NCBI GenBank assembly: GCA_964477265.1
Contig: CAYZDJ010000001.1
Coordinates: 186,001 to 250,000 of the forward strand
Direction: 5' to 3'
Origin: CAIVPM01 sp964477265
GTDB taxonomy: Bacteria > Bacteroidota > Bacteroidia > Chitinophagales > Chitinophagaceae
DNA: 64,000 bases
Shown: one piece after another, positions 52,594-61,756 of the stretch
How positions within the stretch are numbered: position 1 is the stretch's first letter
How the letters are laid out: each line of letters starts with the position of its first letter
Notes under the pieces: generated by a model
What the model was told of the DNA's origin: nothing
The model's input: only the letters and a program-made list of their open reading frames with translations
Database searches by the model: none
Translations under genes and position numbers: made by a program

Positions 52594-53901
52594 TCATAAT
52601 CCATTCCAACAACTCTGGCAAATATGTGCTCGCTTGCCTTGTGGTGTTACAACTGGCAACAAACCAACTTGTGCCAAATCTTCTTTTAAAGTTTTAAAAC
52701 ATTTGTAACAACTGATATGATTGTTAGCTTCATCATCATTGTAAGCATAGCTTTCAATTCGTTGCTTCAATTCATTTAAAAACTGTGCAACATATTTTCC
52801 TTCTGTTACCCTGTGGTCAAATGTGATGCTTGCATTAAAGCGTTGCAGTTCTTCATCTATACTTGAAATGCCCATTATAGCACTGTTAAACATATTCACC
52901 AAAGGCCTGAAATATGATATGCCTTCACCACTTAAATCAGTTATAGTAAAGCTAATGCCAGTAAGGCTTTCAACAGGAATTTTATCTTCTAAATATTGAT
53001 TAGATAAATTTAAAATCTGTTCTTCAACCTCTGCAATACTGTGTTCATTGGTGTTGGCAATCTTCACTACTTTCAATCCTTTATCAATGTCAACTGCAAA
53101 GCCAACATTAACTTCATTGTAAGTATAAATTTGATTGTCATTAAAAAATCCATTCATCAAAGGATACTTCACCAACAACCTTGAAGTTTCATAAACAACC
53201 AATGGCAACAATGAATTTTTAAAATATTTTAAATGCTTGTTCACACTGCCAAACAAACCATTTGTAGAAATGTTTATTGCCAATGTGCTAGTCAATCCAG
53301 TTTCCTGAACAGCAGATAAATACTCAATTTCACGCTTTTTATTGCTGCTTAGTTTTTGTGCAGTTGCACCATCAGGCAAAGCTGCATTTGATTTTTTGGT
53401 TGCAGTTTTTTGTGCTGGTGTTTCAGCAACTTTAGTAGCCAATGAAGGATTAATATATAACTCAACATCTTTAGCAGTTACCATTTCATAACCTGCAAAA
53501 ACATCTGGATTAATATTTTTTTGTGCGAGTAATGTTTGTGCTGCAATAGAAAATAATGTTGTGCCTGTATAATTAAACTCAACCTTTGAAACGCCTGCTG
53601 TTGCTGGTTTTGAAGCAACAGTTTCCACAACTTTCTTCTCTTCAATTTTTATTTCATCAGCACTGCTATAAATTTCAGCAACAATATCATTCACTGTATA
53701 GTCATTGCCTTGCTCACAGTTGTATTTTATAAAACCATCTGCTTCTGCAATTACTTCATAGGTTGTTTTAGATGTTTCAAACACCATTACAATATCGCCC
53801 TTTTTTACTGCGGCTTTTTGCTGAAAATTAACTTCAACCACCGTTAAAAAAGTATCGTTTACTGCAAGTAATGGAACTGCAATTTGTTGTAGAACTGCCA
53901 T
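52594..53901 (-). CDS. 2-oxoacid dehydrogenase E2-like acyltransferase with lipoyl domain and C-terminal CxxC/CxxC tail
   Basis: 435 residues. Residues 1-80 are a lipoyl domain (DIVMVFETSKTTYEVIAEAD, with the lipoylatable Lys). About 110-155 resembles the peripheral-subunit-binding domain (FSIAAQTLLAQKNINPDVFA, GYEMVTAKDVELYI). The catalytic domain runs 180-390 (YPLMNGFFNDNQIYTYNEVN, VGFAVDIDKGLKVVKI, SFTITDLSGEGISYFRPL, FDHRVTEGKYVAQFL), keeping the catalytic His but with Glu for the Asp of DHRxxDG. The final ~45 residues add ISCYKCFKTL and RAHICQSCWNGL, a zinc-ribbon-like tail not normal for E2. The start overlaps the E1 stop (TAATG), indicating coupling. Confidence 0.88.
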   Translation of the reverse strand: MAVLQQIAVPLLAVNDTFLTVVEVNFQQKAAVKKGDIVMVFETSKTTYEVIAEADGFIKYNCEQGNDYTVNDIVAEIYSSADEIKIEEKKVVETVASKPATAGVSKVEFNYTGTTLFSIAAQTLLAQKNINPDVFAGYEMVTAKDVELYINPSLATKVAETPAQKTATKKSNAALPDGATAQKLSSNKKREIEYLSAVQETGLTSTLAINISTNGLFGSVNKHLKYFKNSLLPLVVYETSRLLVKYPLMNGFFNDNQIYTYNEVNVGFAVDIDKGLKVVKIANTNEHSIAEVEEQILNLSNQYLEDKIPVESLTGISFTITDLSGEGISYFRPLVNMFNSAIMGISSIDEELQRFNASITFDHRVTEGKYVAQFLNELKQRIESYAYNDDEANNHISCYKCFKTLKEDLAQVGLLPVVTPQGKRAHICQSCWNGL

Positions 53902-55838
53902 TAGTTACAAATAGTTTTTATGTCGTTAATAATCCTGTCTTTGCCTGGCAAAACTTGCTCTTCAAGGCTTTTAACAGATGGAATAGGTACAGGCAAACCT
54001 GCAATTCGCTTTACTTTAAAGCTTTCAATCATCACTTCACTCAATGCACTAATCAATTCGCTGCTGTATGCTGCATAAGAGCTTCCTTCTTCAACAACAA
54101 TTAATTTTTTAGTTTGTGCCAATTGCTGTGCAATAAAATCAACTGGAATTTCTGAAATCAAGCTTGGGACAATCAATTCTGGTTTTATATCACATTCCTT
54201 AAAAATATCTTCCAACATTGCTGCCACATAATCTGCCATTCCACCATAAGTAACAATGGTTACATCTGCACCACTAACAACTGGCTTAATGTGAACAATT
54301 GGATAAGCATCGCTAGAACGCTTGTAGGTAAAGGCTTTTGAAGGGTTGCTTAAAATCTTTTTACCATAATCTGTTTTATTTTCTAAAACAATTACTGGTT
54401 GTTTTTCTTGCAAAATATTATTGAAAATAATTGCAGGATTAAAGAAAGTATTAATGGCAACTGTCTTTACGTGGTCTATACCAATCAAAAATTTATCAAG
54501 TGTTTGAGAGTGAGTTGGCCCATAACCACGCCTGCCACCCATTGGCGTTCTCACTACAACAGGGCAATCAATCTGCTTGTTAAACATATGGTGAAACTTG
54601 CTGGCGTGATTTACAATCTGGTCGAATGCCAAAGTAATAAAATCGCCAAACATAATTTCGGCAAAAGGCTTAAAGCCATTCAATGCCAAACCATTTGAAA
54701 TGCCCATTATTGCTGCTTCAGAGATGGGTGTTGAGTAAACCTGGTTTGGTTTCATAAAACTCAAATCCTTAGCAACTTTAAATGCACCACCATAAGGGCT
54801 TAAGCAATCTTCACCAATAAAAACAAGCTTATCATCTTTCTCAATTTGTTCTTTAAAGAAAGTATTTAGCAATTCAACCTGCCTTTTATTGATGCTTTCT
54901 AAATCAATCCAGTCTTGCGTTTTCTGGTTTTGGTGTGGTGTGTAATAATCATCTAATGCAGTATCGCCTTCTGCTAAAATGGCTTCCACCATCCTGTCAA
55001 TATCTTCATCAATCTTTTCTTTAAAGCGATTGAAATATTCTGTTTCTTCCTGTTCAAACTTTATTAAAAAATCCTTCGCCCTGTATTCATCAATTTCAAT
55101 TTTTTCTCTGTCGTCATCGCCTTTTGAATGTGCATTTAAACGATAAGTATCTAAATGAAAAAATGCAGGTTTGGTTTCTGTTCTTACATAATTTATAGCA
55201 TCAATCGAAGTAGATAAAAGAGTTTCCACATCCCAGGTATCGCCCTTGAAAGCCTTGATACCAAAGGCTTCTGGACGAGCAGTAATTGAGCCAGCAAGGT
55301 TTACACTTTGTGGTGTGCTTTGTGCATAAAAATTATTTTCGCAAACAATCAACAAAGGAATTTCCCATTTAGAAATGATGTTCATTGTTTCATACAAAGC
55401 ACCTTCACCCAAAGTGCCATCACCAATAAACACAATGCCAATTGCACCATTTTGTTTTAGTTTATTGCCCAATGCATAACCTGCTGCAACAGGCACAATG
55501 CCACCTTGAATGCCATTGCTGTAAAAATTATCTCTACACAAATGTTGGCTACTACCAATGCCACCACTTGTACCACTTGCCTTGCCCAAAAGTTCTGCCA
55601 GCAAGCCACGCACATCATTTGTAAAAGCCATATAATGCCCGTGGCAGCGATGGTTTGAGAAAATAAAATCTCTTTTCTCAAGCTGTGCTGCAAATGCCAT
55701 TGCACTAAACTCTTGCCCAACGCAGGTATGCACTGTGCCATTGAGTTTGCCTTGTGAAAAGAGTTCTAGAAACTTTTCTTCCACACGACGAATAGTAAGT
55801 GCCTGTTTAATTATTTTATGATTGATTGCCATTTTCAT
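53901..55838 (-). CDS. 2-oxoacid dehydrogenase-like E1, alpha and beta subunits fused
   Basis: 645 residues. The alpha part (1-310) has RRVEEKFLELFSQGKLNGTV, SNHRCHGHYMAF, ASGTSGGIGSSQHLC, and the ThDP motif GDGTLGEGALYETMN...CENN. The beta part (about 325-645) has KDDKLVFIGEDCLSPYGGAF, TPISEAAIMGISNGLALNGF, VVRTPMGGRRGYGPTHSQTL and IVVEEGSSYAAYSSELISAL. It decarboxylates a 2-oxo acid and passes the acyl group to the lipoyl domain of the next gene product. Fusion size matches BkdAB-type or acetoin-dehydrogenase-like fused E1. No E3 gene is nearby, and genome-wide E3 could serve. Placement within a polysaccharide locus argues against a housekeeping complex. Confidence 0.9.
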   Translation of the reverse strand: MKMAINHKIIKQALTIRRVEEKFLELFSQGKLNGTVHTCVGQEFSAMAFAAQLEKRDFIFSNHRCHGHYMAFTNDVRGLLAELLGKASGTSGGIGSSQHLCRDNFYSNGIQGGIVPVAAGYALGNKLKQNGAIGIVFIGDGTLGEGALYETMNIISKWEIPLLIVCENNFYAQSTPQSVNLAGSITARPEAFGIKAFKGDTWDVETLLSTSIDAINYVRTETKPAFFHLDTYRLNAHSKGDDDREKIEIDEYRAKDFLIKFEQEETEYFNRFKEKIDEDIDRMVEAILAEGDTALDDYYTPHQNQKTQDWIDLESINKRQVELLNTFFKEQIEKDDKLVFIGEDCLSPYGGAFKVAKDLSFMKPNQVYSTPISEAAIMGISNGLALNGFKPFAEIMFGDFITLAFDQIVNHASKFHHMFNKQIDCPVVVRTPMGGRRGYGPTHSQTLDKFLIGIDHVKTVAINTFFNPAIIFNNILQEKQPVIVLENKTDYGKKILSNPSKAFTYKRSSDAYPIVHIKPVVSGADVTIVTYGGMADYVAAMLEDIFKECDIKPELIVPSLISEIPVDFIAQQLAQTKKLIVVEEGSSYAAYSSELISALSEVMIESFKVKRIAGLPVPIPSVKSLEEQVLPGKDRIINDIKTICN

Positions 55839-55846
55839 TTTTTATT

Positions 55847-55871
55847 GCCACAAAGGCACGAAGCCATAAAG
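55847..55871. repeat. GCCACAAAGGCACGAAGCC word
   Basis: GCCACAAAGGCACGAAGCCA followed by TAAAG, between the acetyltransferase and E1 genes; related to the word at 51762 and to the GCAAAG family. Confidence 0.5.
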
Positions 55872-55873
55872 TT

Positions 55874-56422
55874 TTATCTGATTGTTCTTTTTAAAACTGG
55901 TAATGCAGGATTGCCTTTATACATTGTGTAAGGTTCCAAATTTTTATCGCCAACCGAACCTGCACCTAATACTGAATGAGAGCCACACACTACACCACTT
56001 GTGACAATGCTTTTAGCACCCAGCCACACACCTTCTTCTAAAGTTATTGGTCCACTTGTATAATCGAATGTTGAACGCATTGCATCGTGGCTGCCTGTCA
56101 ATAATAAACAGCCTTGCGATAAGCAACAATCATTACCAATTGTTACTTGTTCTAAATTATCTATCCAAACATTTTCACCAATCCAACAGTCATTTCCTAT
56201 GTTAAGTTTCCAAGGAAATTTAATGTTGATACAAGGTTTAAACCTCACGCCAGTTCCAATTTTTGCACCAAATAATTTTAGCAAATAAGTTTTTAAACTT
56301 GATGGAAATGGCAATGATGATTTGAAAAAAACAACATTTATAAAATACCAAATTATTTGTGTGGGCTTTGATGCACCAATGCTTATAGTTGTTTTGTAAG
56401 TATTAAGTTTTACTATGTTCAT
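55874..56422 (-). CDS. Hexapeptide-repeat acetyltransferase (WcaF-like)
   Basis: 182 residues. Left-handed beta-helix hexapeptides: IGTGVRFKPCINIKFPWKLN, IGNDCWIGENVWIDNLEQVT, IGNDCCLSQGCLLLTGSHDA, ITLEEGVWLGAKSIVTSGVV, GSHSVLGAGSVGDKNLEP. The GSHD catalytic His and WcaF-type N-terminal amphipathic stretch are present. It should acetylate (or acylate) a sugar hydroxyl of the repeat unit using acyl-CoA in the cytoplasm. Upstream of the E1-like gene on the same strand. Confidence 0.9.
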   Translation of the reverse strand: MNIVKLNTYKTTISIGASKPTQIIWYFINVVFFKSSLPFPSSLKTYLLKLFGAKIGTGVRFKPCINIKFPWKLNIGNDCWIGENVWIDNLEQVTIGNDCCLSQGCLLLTGSHDAMRSTFDYTSGPITLEEGVWLGAKSIVTSGVVCGSHSVLGAGSVGDKNLEPYTMYKGNPALPVLKRTIR

Positions 56423-56444
56423 CTAAAATTAAATGCAATATTTA

Positions 56445-58085
56445 TTATTTTCTTTTAATAAAATAGCCACACGGCTGCTTAACAATCTCATCGTAAGTTA
56501 TATTATCCCCAGCCATTCGTTTTGTTTCAATATACTTAAGTGAAAAAACTGATTTCCTTTCATCGATATACTGACCTTCTATGTTTGATAAGTTGCAAAG
56601 AGTATGGATTAAATCTTCTGTTGAATACAATTTGTCTTTATTTTGACTGAATGTTGATATTGTTGAATCGCTTATCCAGCTTGACTTTTGAAAGATTAAT
56701 GGAATGCTTATTGTGTTGATGTTTGGATAATTTGCATGATGTCCTGGAAAACCATTTTCACATATTCCATTTGGTAAATCTCCATGGTCAGCAAAGTAAC
56801 AGGTTATATCGGATTTATATTTTTTGGATAAAGAAAATAATGAATCAACAACATAATCATTATACAAAATTGAGTTGTTATAGTTCTCAATACATGAAGA
56901 ATTTTTCTCGTTGAAGTTCCATTTTTTAAAGTTTACAGGATACCTGTTTGTATAGCTTTCATGGCTGCCAAGCAAATGAATAAAAATGATTTGCTTTTCT
57001 TCTTTCTTTATCTCATTTTCAAATGGCTTAAAAGTTATTTCATCAAATGCATCAGCCACTTTATGCAAATCTATAACTGTATCACATGTTTTTGCAAATT
57101 GCAAATACAATGACCCATTGCCAGTAAATTGCTCCATATCTGCATATATGCCCTGTACAGTAATCCACTTTGTTTTATAGTTTAAACTTTTATATACGTC
57201 TATAATGCTTGGTCCATTTAATCTTAAATCTGGGTTGTCATAAGAGCCAAAATCCATTACATAATTTAATGCAAAGCTTGTACTAGCGTAGGGTGTAATA
57301 GTATTTGTTAAAACTAGTAGATCATTTCTGGTTAATAATTTTGGAGTAGTATTAATCTGATAACCATACAAACTCATGTTTAACTTAGACTCAGACTCGC
57401 CAATAATTACGACAATTTTGTTTGGCAATATTGAGTTAGGTTTTGGTTTATAATCTAAAGAGTTAATTTTATTTTGATGCTCCTGAATTGCTTTTGTAAA
57501 AGCAGCCTGATCTTTTTTTAACAAATAAAATGCTGAATAACCATTTAACATATCACCAACAACTTTATTTTCAAAATATATAGAACTGATAAAGCCTAAG
57601 AATAAAATGCTTTGCTTAAATAGTGATGCTTTTTGGGATACATTTTTTTTTATTGCTACAAATAAAACGGCAATAGCTATTAATGAGTATAAAACAAGCC
57701 ACAATGCAGAGCTGTTATGGTCTTTTATAAACTCTGTATATTCTCTTGTGTTGGTTGTAAATAAATCGCACCAGGTTCTTCTTTTAATAAGCGATGTACC
57801 ATAAATATCTAAAAATCCAATTTTAACCAGCTCCTGAAATCCATATATAATCAGAATAAAAAAAAGCAAAATTGCTGCTGTAATTTTCCTGATATGTGTA
57901 ACTATTTTATAAACAAAAAAACAAAAAATAATGCGTGTTGATATAATAAGTAAAAAGTGTTTGCCTGTTTCTAACTTGTGAAATACTAGTATAAAATTTA
58001 TAATAGGAATAAAGAAAAAAAGCCAAAACAGGAAAAGTACTAAAAATTTATTGCTTTTTAATTCGGCAAAAAATTGTTTTAACAT
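56445..58085 (-). CDS. Phosphoethanolamine-transferase-like inner-membrane enzyme (EptA/CptA, sulfatase fold)
   Basis: 546 residues. Five N-terminal TM helices (within about residues 1-185) precede a periplasmic sulfatase-fold domain: VVIIGESESKLNMSLYGYQI (metal Glu), PYASTSFALNYVMDF (nucleophilic Thr region, cf. GTSTxxSxPCM), CYFADHGDLPNG (metal Asp-His), GFPGHHANYPNINTISIPLI. Relatives transfer phosphoethanolamine from phosphatidylethanolamine to lipid A, heptose or glycans. In this locus a glycan or core target is likely. It overlaps no neighbour but is spaced 6-22 bp from each. Confidence 0.85.
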   Translation of the reverse strand: MLKQFFAELKSNKFLVLFLFWLFFFIPIINFILVFHKLETGKHFLLIISTRIIFCFFVYKIVTHIRKITAAILLFFILIIYGFQELVKIGFLDIYGTSLIKRRTWCDLFTTNTREYTEFIKDHNSSALWLVLYSLIAIAVLFVAIKKNVSQKASLFKQSILFLGFISSIYFENKVVGDMLNGYSAFYLLKKDQAAFTKAIQEHQNKINSLDYKPKPNSILPNKIVVIIGESESKLNMSLYGYQINTTPKLLTRNDLLVLTNTITPYASTSFALNYVMDFGSYDNPDLRLNGPSIIDVYKSLNYKTKWITVQGIYADMEQFTGNGSLYLQFAKTCDTVIDLHKVADAFDEITFKPFENEIKKEEKQIIFIHLLGSHESYTNRYPVNFKKWNFNEKNSSCIENYNNSILYNDYVVDSLFSLSKKYKSDITCYFADHGDLPNGICENGFPGHHANYPNINTISIPLIFQKSSWISDSTISTFSQNKDKLYSTEDLIHTLCNLSNIEGQYIDERKSVFSLKYIETKRMAGDNITYDEIVKQPCGYFIKRK

Positions 58086-58091
58086 TAATGC

Positions 58092-59246
58092 TTAATTATT
58101 GAACAACAAATTATAATCAGATACCAATTGAGGATTGTTAATATACTCATTGGCTACTAGCCATGCTCCTTTGCAATAATTTTCAAATTCTTGCTGTTGC
58201 CAGCTTGCAGCCTTTTCTATAAATGGCACAAATGAAGTTGGCTGTATAATATCAACTTCCCAACCAGCTTTTTTTTCATTCAAATTTAGCCAGGGCGTTT
58301 TATTACTGATTAATACAGGACGACCAATCATAAAGGCTTCAAAAATTGAATGTCCAAAATTTTCGCCCTGTGTTGGCAAGCAATACAAGTGATTTTCTTT
58401 TATCAATGGCATTACCTGACTAGGTGTAATTTCTCCTACATAGTTTACTTTAATGTTTGAAGCAAACGTTTTGATTATTGATAAACAATCCTCCCAATAG
58501 TTTTTATCTTCTGTTGGACCAGCAATGGTTAAAGCAATAGTTGATTTGATATGTCGTAAATTTTGCAATAAAAATTTCAAGTTTTTTATATCTACAATCC
58601 TAGCAATGAAGACAAGCTTTAGCTCGCCTTGTTTTTTTTCAATTGCAGATAAAACGGGTTGCTGTAAGTCAGGTAAATTATTTGCAACACTGATTTTTAC
58701 GTTACCAAAATATTTTTCAATAGTTTCTTTTTCTTGTGGTGTGGTTGCATGAAAGTGAATTTTTTTGTGAATCCCTAACGCCTTTAAAATCATCATTACA
58801 ACTTTCTTTTTAGGATATGTTTTTAAGTAATGCAAAGCACTTTCAAACAAAGCACCACGTGGGCAAAGAACGATTTTTATTTTTTTAAAATGAAGCCAGC
58901 AAATGAATAATGGCTGCAACACAAACCAAAAACTCCACAAATGATTTAAGTAAATACTATCTGGGTTTATTTCTTTTATTATCTCTTTTATTTTGTTTCT
59001 GTTCAGGTTATCTTTCGAGCAATAATAAACCTGAACATTGCTACCATCAATTGGCTTTACCCATGTATTAGCTTGAATATTTGGATATGGCTTAGTTTCA
59101 TTTAAATCAGTATCAGCTGTAAATACAAATACTTCAATATTTTTTTGTAAGGCAATTGATAAATTTGTTACACTTTTTATAGGGCCACCAGCTTTATAGC
59201 CAGGATAAAACCAGTCTGAAAATAGTAGTATTTTAGTTCCTTGCAT
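58092..59246 (-). CDS. Glycosyltransferase, GT4-like
   Basis: 384 residues from ATG 59246 (MQGTKILLFSDWFYPGYKAG); a longer frame begins at 59273. GGPIKSVTNLSIAL near the start, LCPRGALFESALHYLKTYPK (acceptor side), LVFIARIVDIKNLKFLLQNL, NHLYCLPTQGENFGHSIFEA and RPVLISNKTPWLNL (donor EX7E region) identify group 1. The start overlaps the upstream membrane-protein gene by 14 bp. Adds a sugar at the cytoplasmic face. Confidence 0.9.
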   Translation of the reverse strand: MQGTKILLFSDWFYPGYKAGGPIKSVTNLSIALQKNIEVFVFTADTDLNETKPYPNIQANTWVKPIDGSNVQVYYCSKDNLNRNKIKEIIKEINPDSIYLNHLWSFWFVLQPLFICWLHFKKIKIVLCPRGALFESALHYLKTYPKKKVVMMILKALGIHKKIHFHATTPQEKETIEKYFGNVKISVANNLPDLQQPVLSAIEKKQGELKLVFIARIVDIKNLKFLLQNLRHIKSTIALTIAGPTEDKNYWEDCLSIIKTFASNIKVNYVGEITPSQVMPLIKENHLYCLPTQGENFGHSIFEAFMIGRPVLISNKTPWLNLNEKKAGWEVDIIQPTSFVPFIEKAASWQQQEFENYCKGAWLVANEYINNPQLVSDYNLLFNN

Positions 59247-60624
59247 TTCTTTTAAATTCCAATAGTTGTTCAATTTTCTGCATCAACCTTTCTTTCTTCA
59301 TAAAGTAATCTTTATAATATCTAACTACCAACCAAAACGTAAAAGTTCCTTTTACCAATTGCCCTAAAGTTGTTTGTAATTCGCAATCTGGCCTTACAGC
59401 ATAATATAAAATTGGGAAAAGTAATAGCACAAAAAAAGGTGAAATTTTTCCCCATCTCTCGGCAATTTTAAACACAGTACAAAATAGAAAGCCTAAACCA
59501 AAACAAAACATAAGCACACCAGGAAATTTAAAGGCTATATAACCATCAGCAACTATGCCTAATGCCATTGAAGTATTTTGGGCAATTTTATGACCAGAGT
59601 ACTCATTGAAAATTTCTTTATTACCAGCTTGCAATTTATCTGGAGCCAAAAACCTTGGTAGAAACGCAGCTTCTAAATATTTGGATAATAATAAAGTTCC
59701 ACAGAATTTATCGGTCAGGTTCATGTGATTCATTGAACTTGCTGCAATCCATGCCTGATTGATACGAACAAGTGTATTGGCAACTTTTTCTTCTGAGAAT
59801 AGTGTAGTATTGTCTTTAAAGGTTTCACTGTTTGCCACACCTTGTAACGCAACGCCATAGTCACCAACCTCTTCGTTATATAGTTGATTTCGGTATTCGC
59901 CCTTAAAATTTTGCAATACGTAAGCAAAAGATATAAATAAAACTGAGTATCCTAATTTTTTTGATATTGTAATTCTGTTAAGAAATACATAGTAGAGTCC
60001 AAAGAAAATTATCCATATCATAAGGTCATGGAAAAATGCTAGCCTGAATGCCCAATAAAATTCGTATAAACCCACTAGTGCTATATGGTATTTATATTTT
60101 TTGGCATCTAATGTCAATAAACCAAAAAGACCAACATATCTTAACCCAGATAATAATAAAATAAAGAATGCCAATTCACCAGGTATAGGAAATAAAATGT
60201 AGGAAAAGTTTAGTACAAGCCCAATTTTAAGCCAGTTTTTCATAGCTTCTTCGTTTAGCGTTGCCTGTAATTTTACAAAGCTAAATCTTGTACTAAAAAT
60301 TTTTGTTGGGATTAAAAATAACCCAAAATGAAATGCAAAAATACCTGGTATTGCAACGCTAAAATATTCGTCTGGCTGTAGCTCCATTCTATATGGCATA
60401 AACTCAGCATCGTTGTAATTATATAAAATGGATGGTGATAATAAATAGTTAACAGCATACATTACCAATGTAAATTCCCTAAAGGCAATTGTGTTTGAAC
60501 TTGCAAAGAACAAATTTAATATATACATAATTCCTAGTAACAGTGCAGTTGTCTGTAAGCCTACTGTGAAACTGAAAACTACTGCTGCTGCAAGAAATAT
60601 AGCTATTTTACTATCTTTAAGCAT
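59233..60624 (-). CDS. O-antigen polymerase/ligase-like polytopic membrane protein
   Basis: 463 residues, about eleven TM helices with a large loop near residues 220-345 containing NFKGEYRNQLYNEEVGDY, VRINQAWIAASSMNHM and EYSGHKIAQNTSMALGIVAD. The layout resembles Wzy-type oligosaccharide repeat-unit polymerases (O-antigen_pol/OAP family); a WaaL-like ligase is possible. It begins just before and overlaps the group-1 transferase downstream, and its start overlaps the upstream gene stop by 8 bp. Second polymerase candidate of the locus. Confidence 0.7.
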   Translation of the reverse strand: MLKDSKIAIFLAAAVVFSFTVGLQTTALLLGIMYILNLFFASSNTIAFREFTLVMYAVNYLLSPSILYNYNDAEFMPYRMELQPDEYFSVAIPGIFAFHFGLFLIPTKIFSTRFSFVKLQATLNEEAMKNWLKIGLVLNFSYILFPIPGELAFFILLLSGLRYVGLFGLLTLDAKKYKYHIALVGLYEFYWAFRLAFFHDLMIWIIFFGLYYVFLNRITISKKLGYSVLFISFAYVLQNFKGEYRNQLYNEEVGDYGVALQGVANSETFKDNTTLFSEEKVANTLVRINQAWIAASSMNHMNLTDKFCGTLLLSKYLEAAFLPRFLAPDKLQAGNKEIFNEYSGHKIAQNTSMALGIVADGYIAFKFPGVLMFCFGLGFLFCTVFKIAERWGKISPFFVLLLFPILYYAVRPDCELQTTLGQLVKGTFTFWLVVRYYKDYFMKKERLMQKIEQLLEFKRNARN

Positions 60625-61753
60625 TATATTGACTTAACACTTGTGCAATTTTATTATATACATTCTCGTAATAATAGTGAGATGAAATTGCTTTTGTGTT
60701 TTGATTTTTTGTTTGTAAATACTTGTGGTATGATTCGTTTAAATTGTTAAAGTCAACCTCACATACAAAAGGTTGAAATGATGTATTGGCGTAATTATTA
60801 CAACTCAACATTACTGTTGGATACCAAGTGTCTATTTTACAGGCAAGATATTCAAAAAGTTTATTTGGTGCATTGTAGATATAGTTTTTAATATGGCCAT
60901 TGTAAATGATTAATCCCACATCGTAATTTCCACTTTTTATTGTTGATGGGATTTCATCGTAATTAACGCTGCCAAGAATATTGATATATTCTGAACCCAA
61001 ACCTTTAATATAATTTATGGCATCATCATTAAATTGATTGGTATAAATATCCCAGCTTGCTTTGCCATTTTGAGCTATAATAAACGTTGCAAATTCTTTT
61101 ATATACATTGTGTTTAAACCAAGAGAGCCAATATATACAAATTTTGTGCAGTTATTGTTATTGCTGGTTTGCACACTTTGTTCAATCCATTTTTTTGATG
61201 GATAATTTGGCATCAACTTATGTTTTGCTTCATCATATTTTATATTCTCATCTTGTAAAAACATCTCAAGCCTTTTATCATTTGTATGAGAAATCCAAAA
61301 CGCTTTGCTATATAATTTTTGCTCTTGCTTGTGCAACCATTTTATTATAGCCGAGTTGCTTTTATATTCTTCAGGTGAAGTGTATTCGTGGTAATGAATA
61401 AAAATCTTGCAAGCAGTATTTATTTTTTTGTACCATAGTGCTGGCAATGCAGACAAGGTTTCGTAATAAAGAACTGATATTGGCTTAGTAAAAATTAATT
61501 TAATTAAAATAGAAAAGTACAGAAAAAAATATTTGAATGCCTTTACTATTGTTGAACTTGCTTGAATGCCTTTAAATCTTTTGATAACTATATTGCTACT
61601 TTTTGCAGTGTAGCTTGTAAAATTTTTTGGACATTCAGTTGTAAAAACATAAACTTTTTTTTCAAAATTTATATCAGCCAAATAATCCAATAAATTGGTA
61701 ATAGGTGGATATTTTTCAAGTGGCTGAAAATGAATGATAGCAATACTTTTCAT
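60617..61753 (-). CDS. Glycosyltransferase, GT-B-like
   Basis: 378 residues. IIHFQPLEKYPPITNLLDYL near the N-terminus, then a hydrophobic stretch (FKYFFLYFSILIKLIF), IFIHYHEYTSPEEYKS, FWISHTNDKRLEMFL, FVYIGSLGLNTMYIKEFATF, YNAPNKLFEYLACKID. The NAPNKLFEYLA phrase is typical of group-1 donor domains. Acceptor unknown. Overlaps the polymerase-like gene by 8 bp and follows the CgeB-like gene by 3 bp. Confidence 0.82.
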   Translation of the reverse strand: MKSIAIIHFQPLEKYPPITNLLDYLADINFEKKVYVFTTECPKNFTSYTAKSSNIVIKRFKGIQASSTIVKAFKYFFLYFSILIKLIFTKPISVLYYETLSALPALWYKKINTACKIFIHYHEYTSPEEYKSNSAIIKWLHKQEQKLYSKAFWISHTNDKRLEMFLQDENIKYDEAKHKLMPNYPSKKWIEQSVQTSNNNNCTKFVYIGSLGLNTMYIKEFATFIIAQNGKASWDIYTNQFNDDAINYIKGLGSEYINILGSVNYDEIPSTIKSGNYDVGLIIYNGHIKNYIYNAPNKLFEYLACKIDTWYPTVMLSCNNYANTSFQPFVCEVDFNNLNESYHKYLQTKNQNTKAISSHYYYENVYNKIAQVLSQYNA

Positions 61754-61756
61754 TGA

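Noticed and set aside
52594..55838. The E1/E2 genes as the ordinary pyruvate or branched-chain dehydrogenase complex
   Set aside because: Not fully excluded, but the location within glycan genes, absence of E3, the CxxC tail and the neighbouring ACP-PPTase fusion make a dedicated role more likely.
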